Shown here in pieces: positions 1-9,444 of a DNA stretch of 64,000 nucleotides. Source of the DNA: Allobosea sp035944375. Its GTDB lineage: Bacteria; Pseudomonadota; Alphaproteobacteria; Rhizobiales; Beijerinckiaceae. The first letter of the stretch is position 1, and each line of letters begins with the position of its first letter. The notes below the pieces were generated by a model. That model made no database searches. It saw only the letters and a program-made list of their open reading frames with translations, and was not told the DNA's origin. The DNA lies in assembly GCF_035944375.1 (NCBI RefSeq), contig NZ_DASZBE010000007.1; one strand, 5' to 3'. Position numbers and translations under genes: made by a program.

Positions 1-48
1 AGCGCCAAGAACCCGAACCCGAAGATCGACCGACAGCGCTCTCGACAT
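1..48 (-). CDS. IS630-family transposase, N-terminal tip only (continues beyond the window)
   Basis: Sixteen codons are visible before the window ends, reading MSRALSVDLRVRVLGA. This closely matches the usual start of IS630-type DDE transposases (an ALSVDLRxRV pattern before the first helix-turn-helix). A good ribosome site (GGAGG, positions 61-65 on the minus strand) lies 12 bases upstream of the ATG. The catalytic domain is outside the window. The family call rests only on this short N-terminus and on the neighbouring terminal sequence, so an unrelated gene with a similar start cannot be excluded. Confidence 0.6.
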   Translation of the reverse strand, partial: MSRALSVDLRVRVLGA

Positions 49-137
49 GCCTGCCGGCCTCCATCCGGCAGACAGTGTGAATCACTTCACCCTTGATTTG
101 GGAATCCCTCCCGATTCAATCAGGTCGGGTTCCGCTC
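1..137 (-). mobile_element. Left end of an IS630-type insertion sequence (partial)
   Basis: The stretch between the unknown gene's conserved coding sequence and the transposase start looks like an IS end. A TA dinucleotide at 138-139, the target duplicated by IS630 elements, is followed on the minus strand by GAGCGGAACCCGA and then a GGGATTCCC palindrome. The element supplies the stop codon at 82-84 that ends the neighbouring reading frame. The exact boundary is inferred from the TA rule and not from seeing the other end. Confidence 0.5.
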
Positions 138-1599
138 TAAAATCAAATTCAAAAGTGTCACTTCCACAAGGGGCATTTTCTAATCCTGGCTCGATTGATA
201 TGTTTGATAACGGACCGCCACCATTTACCCGACGATCCAAACAGACTGTCGCTAGCCATTTTAACGAGCGGGCCGCCATGCGCACGTCTGAGAACAGCGG
301 CTCCTTTACTCCCCGGCGGGCTGCAGGGGCTAATACTAAGCGGCCCATGAAAGCTTGATCAGCCCAATCAGCCAAACTATCCCAACTATCTGGCTCAGCC
401 TCATCGATATCTTGCTGCGTACCCCGGTTTTTTATAATCTCTTCGAGGTGCTTGATGCGTGCGCGAGCGTTATTCCATTGGGATTCGGCGAGTTTTGCTC
501 GATCCTCTTCGTCCACTGCAGTCTGGAAGCTCCGATCTGACTCGGATTTTGCTGTAATTATCTCAATTTCAAGTGCTTCAATGCGGCGACGAGCTGCTTC
601 CAGTTGGTCTGATTCGCTAGCTCCAACGGCGACGCGCTGTTCCTGCTCCAATCGGAGAGCAGCGCTGCGTACCGATGCAAAACTAAGAACATCGTGCCCG
701 ATCCGCGTTCGCCGCAGGCTCTCTTGCGCTACCTGAATTCGCAGCATCGACTCATGCTGTTCAGGCGCATCGCGAACGGCATCGGCTAAAAATAGGCGGT
801 GTTCATAGGGGTCGGAAGCTGCATCGAAGCCCGGCAAATAGGTTCGAACTCCACCATGAAAAACTGATCGTGCTCTGCCGAAGGCATCAGAGAGCGAATA
901 GGTTAGGTGCGCTGGCAGCAATACGACTTGGGCCAATCCAAGAGTTGCCCGGGTAAGCGCGACTCCGTCGATAATCGGTGATGACGGGTCCGCGCTTCGT
1001 TCATCGCCAGACGCAACGATCACTGTAAGGCGTCTATCTCGGTTTTCTAACAAGTCAATAAGCTTACTGACTTCGTCTAAATCAGTAATAATCCATGGCT
1101 TTGAACTGAGAGAGATAGGCCCAGAGCGTAAATTGCATCTTTCGCTGATTTGTTGAACAAATCCCGGAGTGTGAGGGCTTATTGATAGATTTTTTTCAGG
1201 CGATGAAACGATCTGTCTAACACTAATGCTGGGAACGCCCTGCCCGTCCCAGCCGATTGTGACCTCCGTTGTCCAGACCCTCCCGGGAACAGTTTTGTCT
1301 GGATCGTCGGCTCTAAGGGCCCAAAGTATCGTCCCGGAAATTTCAATTCTGACGGCCATTGTTGTTCTGCCGCCCGAAAGGACCTCAAACGCCCGGCCGT
1401 CCCACGCCTCTTGCGGAAGTACACCGCCGCTTCGCCTTTGGGCCCAAATAAGGACCTCTCGACGGGCCTGCTCCATGCTACGTGTTGGATCGTTCCCATC
1501 CATACTGGCAACACAACGAAGCACCTCGCGCTCTTGGATGGCGGGAGCTAGCTTTAACTGGAGTGGAGCGAGCGCACCTGTCATTACATTAGGGCTCAT
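82..1599 (-). pseudogene. Unknown coiled-coil protein, 3' end apparently replaced by an IS630 insertion
   Basis: About 505 residues if translation starts at ATG 1599 (MSPNVMTG); an in-frame start at 1698 would add 33 hydrophobic, poorly coding-like residues. I do not recognise a named domain. Residues of about 195-260 look like a compact alpha/beta region (LTVIVASGDER, RATLGLAQVVLLPA, then SVFHGGVRTYLPGFD). Residues of about 312-393 are a charged heptad-rich coiled coil. The last 18 or so residues (after DTFEFDF) are encoded by IS-like sequence, so the native C-terminus is probably displaced downstream of the element. Codon use is visibly less GC-rich than in the housekeeping genes to the right, which suggests acquired DNA. 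A defence-island role is possible from this composition and context, but nothing in the sequence proves it. Confidence 0.6.
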
Positions 1600-1841
1600 A
1601 TTCTTGTGTTCCGACGCGCACGAGAATTCGGACTTCAATAGTAGAATATAACATAACCGATTCGCGATTGCTGCTACGTAATTTCTGGTTCGCTCCAAAT
1701 GTTGGGCTGCTTTAGCGCTGCTAGGTTGGCGGCAGCAATCTATTTAAAAGGGAGGTGTTGAGGTGTGCCCCTCCGGAACAATCCTCCCCACGCCCTGTTT
1801 CCCGCGAAAGGGCCCTTCCGGCACCTTCAGGGAGAGACATC

Positions 1842-2135
1842 ATGTTCAGGACCACCCTAACCCTCGCCGCCCTCGGTGTCGTGCTGGCGCTGTCGCCGGC
1901 CGGGGCGCAGATCGCGCCGGCGGCGCCCGACACCACGCCGCTGCCGCCGACGACCTGCAGCGATGCCGAGCTGGCCAAGATGAACGCCGAGACCGCCAAG
2001 ATGACCGACCCGGATCGGAAGGCGGCCGCCATGAAGGAAATGACCCTGGCCGCCGACCGGATGGCCAAGGAGGACATGCAGGGCTGCGTGACCCATCTGC
2101 GCAACGCCATCGGGATGATTCCCGGGCGGGGGTGA
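1842..2135 (+). CDS. Small secreted protein of unknown function
   Basis: Ninety-seven residues. The ATG at 1842 is chosen because GGGAGAGA lies about 6 bases upstream and because the protein then opens with a typical Sec signal peptide (MFRTTLTLAALGVVLALSPAGAQ, cleavage expected after AGA or GAQ). The mature part is mainly helical and charged, with two cysteines (TTCSD and QGCVTH) that could form one disulfide in the periplasm. It stands alone between the IS-damaged gene and a repeat-filled gap. No family recognised. Confidence 0.7.
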   Translation: MFRTTLTLAALGVVLALSPAGAQIAPAAPDTTPLPPTTCSDAELAKMNAETAKMTDPDRKAAAMKEMTLAADRMAKEDMQGCVTHLRNAIGMIPGRG

Positions 2136-2170
2136 GGGGCGAGGGGCCGGACGCGGGACGGTGGGGCGCT

Positions 2171-2316
2171 GGGAACCCCTCTCCCGGATGGGAGAGGGGC
2201 AGGGGTGAGGGACCGCCGCTGATAGTTTAAACTCGACGGAGCCGTTGCGCCTTTTTGGCTGCGATGGCAGGCCCTCATCCGGCGCTCCGCGCCACCTTCT
2301 CCCATCCGGGAGAAGG
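2171..2316. repeat. Family A palindromic repeat (CT-rich arms), copy 1
   Basis: The left part carries CCCTCTCCCGGATGGGAGAGGG, itself a hairpin, followed by GGCAGGGGTGAGGG. The right part carries CCCTCATCCGGCGC and a second hairpin TTCTCCCATCCGGGAGAA. The overall design is an inverted pair of small hairpins. Related copies are at 3800-3965, 9291-9400, 17481-17620 and 46437-46600. Confidence 0.65.
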
Positions 2317-2788
2317 GAAGACGGCGTCGCACCCTTCGACAAGCCTTATCCCCGCTGCCCAAACCCATGCCTATCCTCCCCTCGCTCCGCCCGACCAAGG
2401 GGGCTGTCGCGAGGCATCGTGCGGCCGGGCGGGGTTGCGGGTTTCGTCGCCTGAGGCCGTTGCGGGCCGAAGGCGGCGGAGGCGCAGATCGCCATCGCGC
2501 GGGTGAGTCAGGCCGCGCGACCCGTGGCACGGATAACCAGAAGGCGATCTGGTCGGCACAAAAGACCTGCGCGCGGGGCGAGGTGGCGGCTGTTGGCGCT
2601 GCTTCGACACGACGTTCGACATCGACATCGGCACGCAGCCGTCGACTGCGACGCCACCAGCGTCCCGCGCATCCCCTCGGATACGCCTTGAAGAGCCCGA
2701 AAACCCCGCGGCGTGAGCCGGACGGGGCTTTCAGTGCGTCCGGTGATCGGGCGCGGGTTTGATCCAGCGCAGGGCGGGGCGCCGCGGC
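2317..2788. other. Gap without a recognisable gene
   Basis: About 470 bases between the family A repeat and the PepSY promoter. Open frames here are short, arginine/proline-rich and have neither a convincing ribosome site nor a recognisable product. A weak GC stem followed by a short T run near 2705-2730 is not good enough to call a terminator. The stretch may be decayed coding DNA, but I cannot identify a parent gene. Confidence 0.4.
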
Positions 2789-2827
2789 TTGCGGTAGGGA
2801 TGTGGCACACCTTAGAATGATTCCAAG
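2789..2827 (+). promoter_or_regulatory. Promoter overlapped by an ICE-like (Irr) iron-control box
   Basis: TTGCGG at 2789-2794 and TAGAAT at 2813-2818 are 18 bases apart and fit a sigma-70 promoter. Overlapping the -10 is the near-perfect palindrome CTTAGAATGATTCCAAG (2811-2827, one mismatched pair). This closely resembles the rhizobial iron-control element TTTAGAA-N3-TTCTAAA bound by Irr. The downstream gene belongs to a family often linked to siderophore uptake, which supports iron-dependent control. Binding by Irr is an inference. Confidence 0.6.
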
Positions 2828-2858
2828 GCGACGCTGCACTCCGAAAGTCATCCCCATG

Positions 2859-3767
2859 ATGCTCAAGCCCTACTGGCTGCGGTTCCACCGCTGGATCACG
2901 CTCGTCTTCGCCCTGCCGCTGCTGGCGTTGATCCTGAGCGGCCTCGTGCTCTCGCTCGAGCCGCTGGCGCAGCGCACGCGCCCCGCGGCGCCGGTGACCG
3001 AGGCGTCGGTGCTGGCGGCGCTGCAAAAGTTCGATCCGCAGGGCCAGGCGACCGGGCTGACGATCCGCACCTATGACCAGCTGATGACGCTGAACGGCGT
3101 CGGGCCGGACGGCTCGGTCGATGTCGGCCTGCGGACGGGCGAGGCGATCGACGCGCCGGGCTGGGCCGAGTGGTTCGGCACGGCGCGGCAGCTGCATGAG
3201 CGGCTGCTGCTCGATCTCGGCTGGCTCGTCACCGCCTCGACGATCGCGATGCTGGTGCTGGCGCTGCTGGGCGTGCTGATGGGCTGGCCGCGCTTCCGCA
3301 ACACGCTGGGCGGCTGGCACAAGGCTGGCGCCTGGATGTTCCTGCCGCTGATCGTGCTGTCGCCGCTGACCGGGCTCGCCATCGCCTTCGGCATCACCCT
3401 GATCCCGGCGGCGCCGGCCGGGGCGCGGCCGGCGCGGCTGCCGCTGGCCGAGGCGATCCCGCTCGTCGCCCGCGCGCATGACCTGTCCGACCTGACCTCG
3501 CTGCGGCTGCGCGGCGGGCGGCTGCTGGCGCGGGTCTATGTCGGCAACCGGCTGACCGGCGTGGTGGTGACGCGCGAGGGGCTGCAGACGCCGCCGATGA
3601 ACTGGCCGCGCGCGCTGCACGAGGGCAACTGGCATGCGCTCTGGGGCAGCGGGCTCAACCTCGCGCTCTCGCTGGTGCTGGCCGGGCTCTGGGGCACGGG
3701 GCTGGTGATCTGGACGAAGCGCCGCTTCCGCAAGCGCAACCCGCGGCCAAGGCTGGCGGCGGCGTGA
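2859..3767 (+). CDS. PepSY-associated transmembrane protein (iron-uptake associated)
   Basis: About 302 residues from ATG 2859; an ATG directly before it at 2856 is equally possible, and neither has a strong ribosome site. The order is an N-terminal helix (FHRWITLVFALPLLALILSGLVLS), a periplasmic PepSY-like segment, two further helices near residues 125-150 and 160-185 (STIAMLVLALLGVLMGWP; WMFLPLIVLSPLTGLAIAF), a second soluble segment, and a last helix before a basic tail. The conserved histidines of the family are present (LHERLLLD, GWHKAGAW, LHEGNWHALWG). Members of this PiuB/PepSY_TM family are often found with TonB siderophore receptors, probably as ferric-siderophore or haem reductases. 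An ICE-like box overlaps its promoter. Confidence 0.8.
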   Translation: MLKPYWLRFHRWITLVFALPLLALILSGLVLSLEPLAQRTRPAAPVTEASVLAALQKFDPQGQATGLTIRTYDQLMTLNGVGPDGSVDVGLRTGEAIDAPGWAEWFGTARQLHERLLLDLGWLVTASTIAMLVLALLGVLMGWPRFRNTLGGWHKAGAWMFLPLIVLSPLTGLAIAFGITLIPAAPAGARPARLPLAEAIPLVARAHDLSDLTSLRLRGGRLLARVYVGNRLTGVVVTREGLQTPPMNWPRALHEGNWHALWGSGLNLALSLVLAGLWGTGLVIWTKRRFRKRNPRPRLAAA

Positions 3768-3799
3768 GGCGGGGCGGGGCGGGCCGGGGCTTGGCACGG

Positions 3800-3965
3800 G
3801 GAACCCCTCCCCCTCGTGGGGAGGGGCAGGGGTGGGGGGCGTGCCGCCTGGTGACCGCGGACCGGAAGAAGGGATGCTGCAACAGCGATACAGCCCCTTC
3901 TCGAATGAAGCGCACCGGCTTTTCGCCCCCCACCCCTTCCCCTCCCCACAAGGGGGTTTGCCCCG
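3800..3965. repeat. Family A palindromic repeat, copy 2
   Basis: The left arm around 3800-3840 reads CCCCTCCCCCTCGTGGGGAG and continues GGGCAGGGGTGGGG. The right arm around 3925-3960 is its inverted mate (CCCCCCACCCCTTCCCCTCC, then CCACAAGGGGG). The 80 or so bases between include GTGCCGCCTGGTGA, which recurs as GTGCCGCCTGGCGA in the copy at 9291-9400. The repeat therefore has conserved internal sequence as well as conserved arms. Confidence 0.7.
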
Positions 3966-4052
3966 CCGCTCTTGCCGCGCATCGGGCTTGCCGGGCCGGC
4001 GGGGCTGCCGTAACCCGGTAGGCCCCAGCGCCTGCCCGAAGACCGCCCCGCC

Positions 4053-5231
4053 ATGACCGCCTCGATCGCCCAACGCTATGCCGCCCTGGTCGAATCCGGT
4101 GCGATCGAGCGCGATCCGGCGCAGGTCGCCGTGGTCAGGCGGCTGCAGGCCCTGGCCGAGGCACTGGCCGCGCAGCGCCTGGCGCAGAAGAGCAGCGCGC
4201 TGGGCTGGCTCTTCGGCAAGAAGGCGGCGGCCAAGGATGCGCCCAAGGGGCTCTACATCTGGGGCTCGGTCGGCCGCGGCAAGACCATGCTGATGGACCT
4301 GTTCTACGACTCCGTGGCGATGCCGCAGCGCCGGCGGGTGCATTTCCATGAATTCCTGGCCGACGTTCACGGCCGCATCCATGCTTATCGCCAGAAGCTC
4401 AAGGCCGGGGAGGTCAAGGATCCCGACCCGATCGGCCCGATCGCGGCGGATCTGGCGAAGGAGGCGCGGCTGCTCTGCTTCGACGAGTTCACCGTCACCG
4501 ACATCGCCGATGCGATGATCCTCGGGCGGCTGTTCACGGCGCTGTTCGCCGCCGGCGTCGTGGTGGTCGCGACCTCGAATGTCGAGCCGTCGCGGCTCTA
4601 TGAGGGCGGGCTGAACCGGGCGCTGTTCCTCCCCTTCGTGGCGCTGCTGGCCGAGAAGGTCGAGGTGCTCAAGCTCGAGGCGCGCACCGATTTCCGGCTG
4701 GAGAAGCTCGGCGGCGCGCCGGTCTATCGCGTCCCGGCCGATGCGGCGGCCCATGCCGCGCTGGACGACGCCTTCCGCAAGCTCTCGGGCGCGGCGAAGG
4801 GGCAGCGCCTCGTCATCGACGTGAAGGGCCACGAGCTGGTGGTGCCGCAGGCGGCGGCCGGCGTGGCGCGGGCGGGTTTTACCGATCTCTGCAGCAGGGC
4901 CTATGGCGCCTCGGACTATATCGCGCTGGCGCAACGCTTCCACACGCTGGTGCTCGACGACATCCCCGTGCTCGCCGACGAGCAGCGCAACGAGACCAAG
5001 CGCTTCATCATCCTGATCGACACGCTCTACGAGCATCATGTGAAACTCGTCGCCTCGGCGCAGGCCGAGCCGCACGAGCTCTACCGCGCCAAGACCGGGC
5101 GCGAGGCCTTCGAGTTCGACCGCACGGTGTCGCGGCTGATCGAGATGCGCTCGGACGATTATCTCGGCCTGCCGCATGGCCGGGCGGATTCGGCGGCCTC
5201 GGGCGACAGCGGCGGGCTGGTGGAGACGTGA
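4053..5231 (+). CDS. zapE: ZapE/AFG1-family AAA+ ATPase
   Basis: 392 residues, the usual length for ZapE. Walker A is GSVGRGKT (residues 71-78), Walker B LLCFDEF (140-146), and a sensor-like strand VVVATSN follows near 170-176. In E. coli ZapE interacts with FtsZ and destabilises Z-rings at constriction; its mitochondrial relative AFG1 has a membrane-protein quality role. Placement just upstream of the mdh-suc cluster is common in alphaproteobacteria. The ATG at 4053 has only a weak ribosome site but gives the full conserved N-terminus. The protein ends in a short acidic low-complexity tail after HGRAD. Confidence 0.92.
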   Translation: MTASIAQRYAALVESGAIERDPAQVAVVRRLQALAEALAAQRLAQKSSALGWLFGKKAAAKDAPKGLYIWGSVGRGKTMLMDLFYDSVAMPQRRRVHFHEFLADVHGRIHAYRQKLKAGEVKDPDPIGPIAADLAKEARLLCFDEFTVTDIADAMILGRLFTALFAAGVVVVATSNVEPSRLYEGGLNRALFLPFVALLAEKVEVLKLEARTDFRLEKLGGAPVYRVPADAAAHAALDDAFRKLSGAAKGQRLVIDVKGHELVVPQAAAGVARAGFTDLCSRAYGASDYIALAQRFHTLVLDDIPVLADEQRNETKRFIILIDTLYEHHVKLVASAQAEPHELYRAKTGREAFEFDRTVSRLIEMRSDDYLGLPHGRADSAASGDSGGLVET

Positions 5232-5273
5232 GAATGGCGCTGTCACTTTCCCGCCCCGGGGCCCGATAGCGCC

Positions 5274-5873
5274 ATGACCCAGCGCGAGCCGAGCGAGACC
5301 CGCATCCTCACGGTCGCCAGCGAGCATCTGCGCCGGTTCGGGCTGAAGCGCTTCACGGTCGTCGCGGTGGCCGAAGAGGCGGGCATGACCCATGCCAATG
5401 TCTATCGCTACTTCCCCTCGCGGGCGGCGCTGGTCGATGCGGTCGTCGACGTCTGGCTGAAGGCGACCGAGCGGCGGCTCGCCGACATCGCCGACGGACC
5501 GGACCCCGCCGACGACAAGCTCGAGCGGCTGATCCTGGCGCTGGCCAAGGCCAATCGCGACCTGCTGACCGAGGAGCCGCATCTCTTCGCCGCCCTGTCG
5601 CAGGCGGTGGCGAAGCGCCATGCCATCAGCCGGCGCAACCGGGCGCGGGTGCGGGCGCTGTTCGAGCGGGTGATCGACGAGGGCATCGCGTCCGGCACCT
5701 TCGAGCCGCGCGACCGCGACCGGGCGATCGCCTTCGTCATCGACGCGACCCACCGCTTCATCCATCCTGCCGCTCTGGAGCTGGAATCGGACGTGCCGCA
5801 GGCCTCGGTCGATATCCGCCTGTCGACGCTGATCCGCGTCTCGCTGCGGGTGCTGATCAGCGGGATCGTCTGA
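5274..5873 (+). CDS. TetR/AcrR-family transcriptional regulator
   Basis: 199 residues. The N-terminal helix-turn-helix is clear at residues of about 28-50 (FTVVAVAEEAGMTHANVYRYFPSR is the canonical TetR recognition segment). The helical C-terminal domain (about 60-190) would bind an unidentified ligand. The gene begins 42 bases after zapE on the same strand, so the two may be cotranscribed. A TTACA-N5-TGTAA inverted repeat 17 bases after its stop codon, in the mdh promoter region, is a candidate binding site, though TetR proteins more often bind upstream of their own gene. Target genes unknown. Confidence 0.85.
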   Translation: MTQREPSETRILTVASEHLRRFGLKRFTVVAVAEEAGMTHANVYRYFPSRAALVDAVVDVWLKATERRLADIADGPDPADDKLERLILALAKANRDLLTEEPHLFAALSQAVAKRHAISRRNRARVRALFERVIDEGIASGTFEPRDRDRAIAFVIDATHRFIHPAALELESDVPQASVDIRLSTLIRVSLRVLISGIV

Positions 5874-6135
5874 CAAAACGGCGTGACGAATTACATCTCG
5901 TGTAAATTGTCATTACAGCCATTTCGTGTCATTCTGGGTCGGTTGACCGGGTGTTTTCCGGTAAGTGCTTGATAAGTCGAGTGTGCGGCGAGCCTGTGCC
6001 GGCTGCCGGCGGCCTGAGCGGGGCTTGCGCGCCTTATCGCGCGAGGGTTGCGGCAAAAGGGCCATTTGGGCCAAAGGAACGCACGGTTTCGCCGGGACTC
6101 CGGCTTTTCGCAGCGTCAGGACAAAGGACTAGGCC
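5874..6135 (+). promoter_or_regulatory. Leader region of the mdh-suc operon with a TTACA/TGTAA inverted repeat
   Basis: The region holds a short AT-rich stretch in otherwise GC-rich DNA. TTACA (5891-5895) and TGTAA (5901-5905) form an inverted repeat with a 5-base spacer, a size suited to a dimeric repressor. TTGACC at 5943 could be a -35 element but no well-spaced -10 follows. A TTTGGGCCAAA palindrome occupies 6065-6075. The AAAGGA ribosome site of mdh lies at about 6123-6128. The operon promoter is probably here; its exact position is not resolved. Confidence 0.4.
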
Positions 6136-7098
6136 ATGGCCCGCAAGAAGATCGCCCTCATCGGCGCCGGCCAGATCGGCGGCACGCTCGCCCATCTCGC
6201 CGGCTTGAAGGAACTCGGCGACATCGTCCTGTTCGACATCGCCGACGGCATCCCGCAGGGCAAGGGCCTCGACATCGCCGAGTCGGCTCCGGTCGACGGC
6301 TTCGACGCCGCCTACAAGGGCACCTCGTCCTATGAGGACATCAAGGGCGCCGACGTGATCATCGTCACCGCCGGCGTGCCGCGGAAGCCCGGCATGAGCC
6401 GCGACGACCTGATCGGCATCAACCTCAAGGTGATGAAGGCCGTCGGCGAGGGCATCAAGACCTACGCCCCCAAGGCCTTCGTGATCTGCATCACCAACCC
6501 GCTCGACGCGATGGTCTGGGCGCTGCAGAAGTTCTCTGGCCTGAAGCCCAACATGATCTGCGGCATGGCCGGCGTGCTCGACTCCGCCCGCTTCCGCCAC
6601 TTCCTGGCCGACGAGTTCCAGGTCTCGGTCAAGGACGTCCAGGCCTTCGTGCTTGGCGGCCATGGCGACGACATGGTGCCGCTGGTGCGCTATTCCGGCG
6701 TCGCCGGCATCCCGCTGCCCGACCTCGTCAAGATGAAGTGGACCACCCAGGAGCGTCTCGACGCCATCGTCGAGCGCACCCGCAAGGGCGGTGGCGAGAT
6801 CGTCAACCTGCTCAAGACCGGCTCGGCCTTCTATGCACCGGCGGCCTCGGCGATCGCGATGGCCGAGAGCTATCTCAAGGACCAGAAGCGCGTCCTGCCG
6901 GCGGCTGCCGCGCTGCGCGGCCAGTACGGCGTCAAGGACATGTTTGTCGGCGTGCCGGTGGTGATCGGCGCCAAGGGTGTCGAGCGGGTCGTCAAGATCC
7001 GCCTCAACGCCGCCGAGAAGGAGATGCTGGCGAAGTCGGTCGCCTCGGTGCAGGGCCTGATCGACGCGTGCAAGGCCATCGATTCGTCACTGGCGTGA
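6136..7098 (+). CDS. mdh: Malate dehydrogenase (NAD-dependent, LDH-like type)
   Basis: 320 residues. It oxidises malate to oxaloacetate in the TCA cycle. The Rossmann nucleotide loop GAGQIG is at residues 10-15. Substrate-binding arginines are R83 and R89 (VPRKPGMSRDDL) and R152 (LDSARFR), and the catalytic histidine is H176 in GGHGDDMV with the partner aspartate D149. This is the LDH-like malate dehydrogenase group usual in alphaproteobacteria, not the E. coli type. A strong AAAGGA ribosome site lies about 8 bases before the ATG. It is the first gene of the mdh-sucCDAB-lpdA run, with 94 bases before sucC. Confidence 0.97.
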   Translation: MARKKIALIGAGQIGGTLAHLAGLKELGDIVLFDIADGIPQGKGLDIAESAPVDGFDAAYKGTSSYEDIKGADVIIVTAGVPRKPGMSRDDLIGINLKVMKAVGEGIKTYAPKAFVICITNPLDAMVWALQKFSGLKPNMICGMAGVLDSARFRHFLADEFQVSVKDVQAFVLGGHGDDMVPLVRYSGVAGIPLPDLVKMKWTTQERLDAIVERTRKGGGEIVNLLKTGSAFYAPAASAIAMAESYLKDQKRVLPAAAALRGQYGVKDMFVGVPVVIGAKGVERVVKIRLNAAEKEMLAKSVASVQGLIDACKAIDSSLA

Positions 7099-7192
7099 TC
7101 CAGGACGGGCGGGTCTGGGGGCGCGCTCACGGCGCGGCGCCCGGATCCGCCCGCCCCGCCATCCCCCATAAGCTTCCAGGGAAACCGAGCAC

Positions 7193-8389
<1,197 letters not shown>

Positions 8390-8398
8390 GGAGCAACC

Positions 8399-9283
8399 AT
8401 GTCCATCCTGATCGACAAGAACACCAAGGTCATCTGCCAGGGCTTCACCGGCAAGAACGGGACCTTCCACTCCGAGCAGGCGATCGCCTATGGCACGCAG
8501 ATGGTCGGCGGCACCTCCCCGGGTAAGGGCGGCTCGCTTCATCTCGGCCTGCCCGTCTTCGACAGCGTCCATGAGGCCAAGGCCAAGACGGGCGCGACCG
8601 CATCCGTCGTCTATGTCCCGCCTCCGGGTGCGGCGGACGCGATCTGCGAGGCGATCGACGCCGAGATCCCGCTGATCATCTGCATCACGGAGGGCATTCC
8701 GGTGCTCGACATGGTCAAGGTCAAGCGCTCGCTGGTCGGCTCCAAGTCGCGGCTGATCGGGCCCAACTGCCCCGGCGTCGTCACCGCCGGCGAGAGCAAG
8801 ATCGGCATCATGCCGGCCAACATCTTCAAGCCCGGCTCGGTCGGCATCGTCTCGCGCTCGGGCACGCTGACCTATGAGGCGGTCTTCCAGACCACGCGCG
8901 AGGGCCTCGGCCAGACGACTGCGGTCGGCATCGGCGGCGACCCGGTCAAGGGCACCGAGTTCATCGACATGCTCGAGATGTTCCTGGCCGACGACAACAC
9001 CAAGTCGATCGTGATGATCGGCGAGATCGGCGGCTCGGCCGAAGAGGACGCGGCGCAGTTCATCAAGGACGAGGCCAAGCGCGGTCGCAAGAAGCCGATG
9101 GTCGGCTTCATCGCCGGCCGCACGGCGCCTCCCGGCCGCCGCATGGGCCATGCGGGCGCGATCATCTCGGGCGGCAAGGGCGGCGCCGAGGACAAGATCG
9201 CGGCGATGGAAGCCGCCGGCATCCGGGTCTCGCCCTCGCCGGCGCGCCTTGGAAAGACCTTGGTCGAAGTGTTGAAGGGCTGA
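8399..9283 (+). CDS. sucD: Succinyl-CoA synthetase alpha subunit
   Basis: 294 residues. The N-terminal CoA-binding Rossmann domain begins GFTGKNGTFHSEQA near 15-28. The phosphorylated catalytic histidine is H251 in GRRMGHAGAII, and the family loop GIGGDPVKGTEFIDML is present near 177-192. A TTGAGGAGCAACC ribosome site overlaps the end of sucC. The next gene, sucA, follows after a 161-base gap filled by a family A palindromic repeat that may separate transcript segments. Confidence 0.97.
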   Translation: MSILIDKNTKVICQGFTGKNGTFHSEQAIAYGTQMVGGTSPGKGGSLHLGLPVFDSVHEAKAKTGATASVVYVPPPGAADAICEAIDAEIPLIICITEGIPVLDMVKVKRSLVGSKSRLIGPNCPGVVTAGESKIGIMPANIFKPGSVGIVSRSGTLTYEAVFQTTREGLGQTTAVGIGGDPVKGTEFIDMLEMFLADDNTKSIVMIGEIGGSAEEDAAQFIKDEAKRGRKKPMVGFIAGRTAPPGRRMGHAGAIISGGKGGAEDKIAAMEAAGIRVSPSPARLGKTLVEVLKG

Positions 9284-9290
9284 GGTTTTC

Positions 9291-9400
9291 TCCCTTCCCC
9301 CTTGTGGGGAAGGGTTGGGGATGGGGGTGGTGCCGCCTGGCGAGCGCTCACCAAGCGGGTCGACCCCCACCCCTACCCCTCCCCACAGGGGAGAGGGGTT
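9291..9400. repeat. Family A palindromic repeat, copy 3 (sucD-sucA junction)
   Basis: CCCTTCCCCCTTGTGGGGAA at 9291-9310 continues into GGGTTGGGGATGGGGG; the inverted mate CCCCCACCCCTACCCCTCCC, then CACAGGGGAGAGGGG, runs to about 9400. The inner sequence GTGCCGCCTGGCGAGCGCTC is shared in part with copy 2. It sits inside the TCA operon, 44 bases before sucA. Confidence 0.7.
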
Positions 9401-9444
9401 AGGTCGCGGTTCCGGTACGAAGCATTCTGAAAGGCAAAGGCACC

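Noticed and set aside
1600..1698. The 33-residue extension of the first gene to ATG 1698
   Set aside because: No ribosome site, hydrophobic and Cys-rich text unlike a signal peptide, and conserved-looking sequence begins after M34.
2508..5876. A 1122-codon open frame on the minus strand opposite zapE and the TetR gene
   Set aside because: Its translation is Arg/Gln/His-rich without domain patterns and it is exactly antisense to well-supported genes. High-GC third positions keep the antisense frame open.
5943..5974. TTGACC with TTGATA as the mdh promoter
   Set aside because: The spacing is 20 bases and the -10 is poor. The -35-like word alone is not enough.
9284..9444. A riboswitch or attenuator before sucA
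   Set aside because: The structured sequence belongs to the family A repeat found at unrelated genes, so it is not a sucA-specific RNA.
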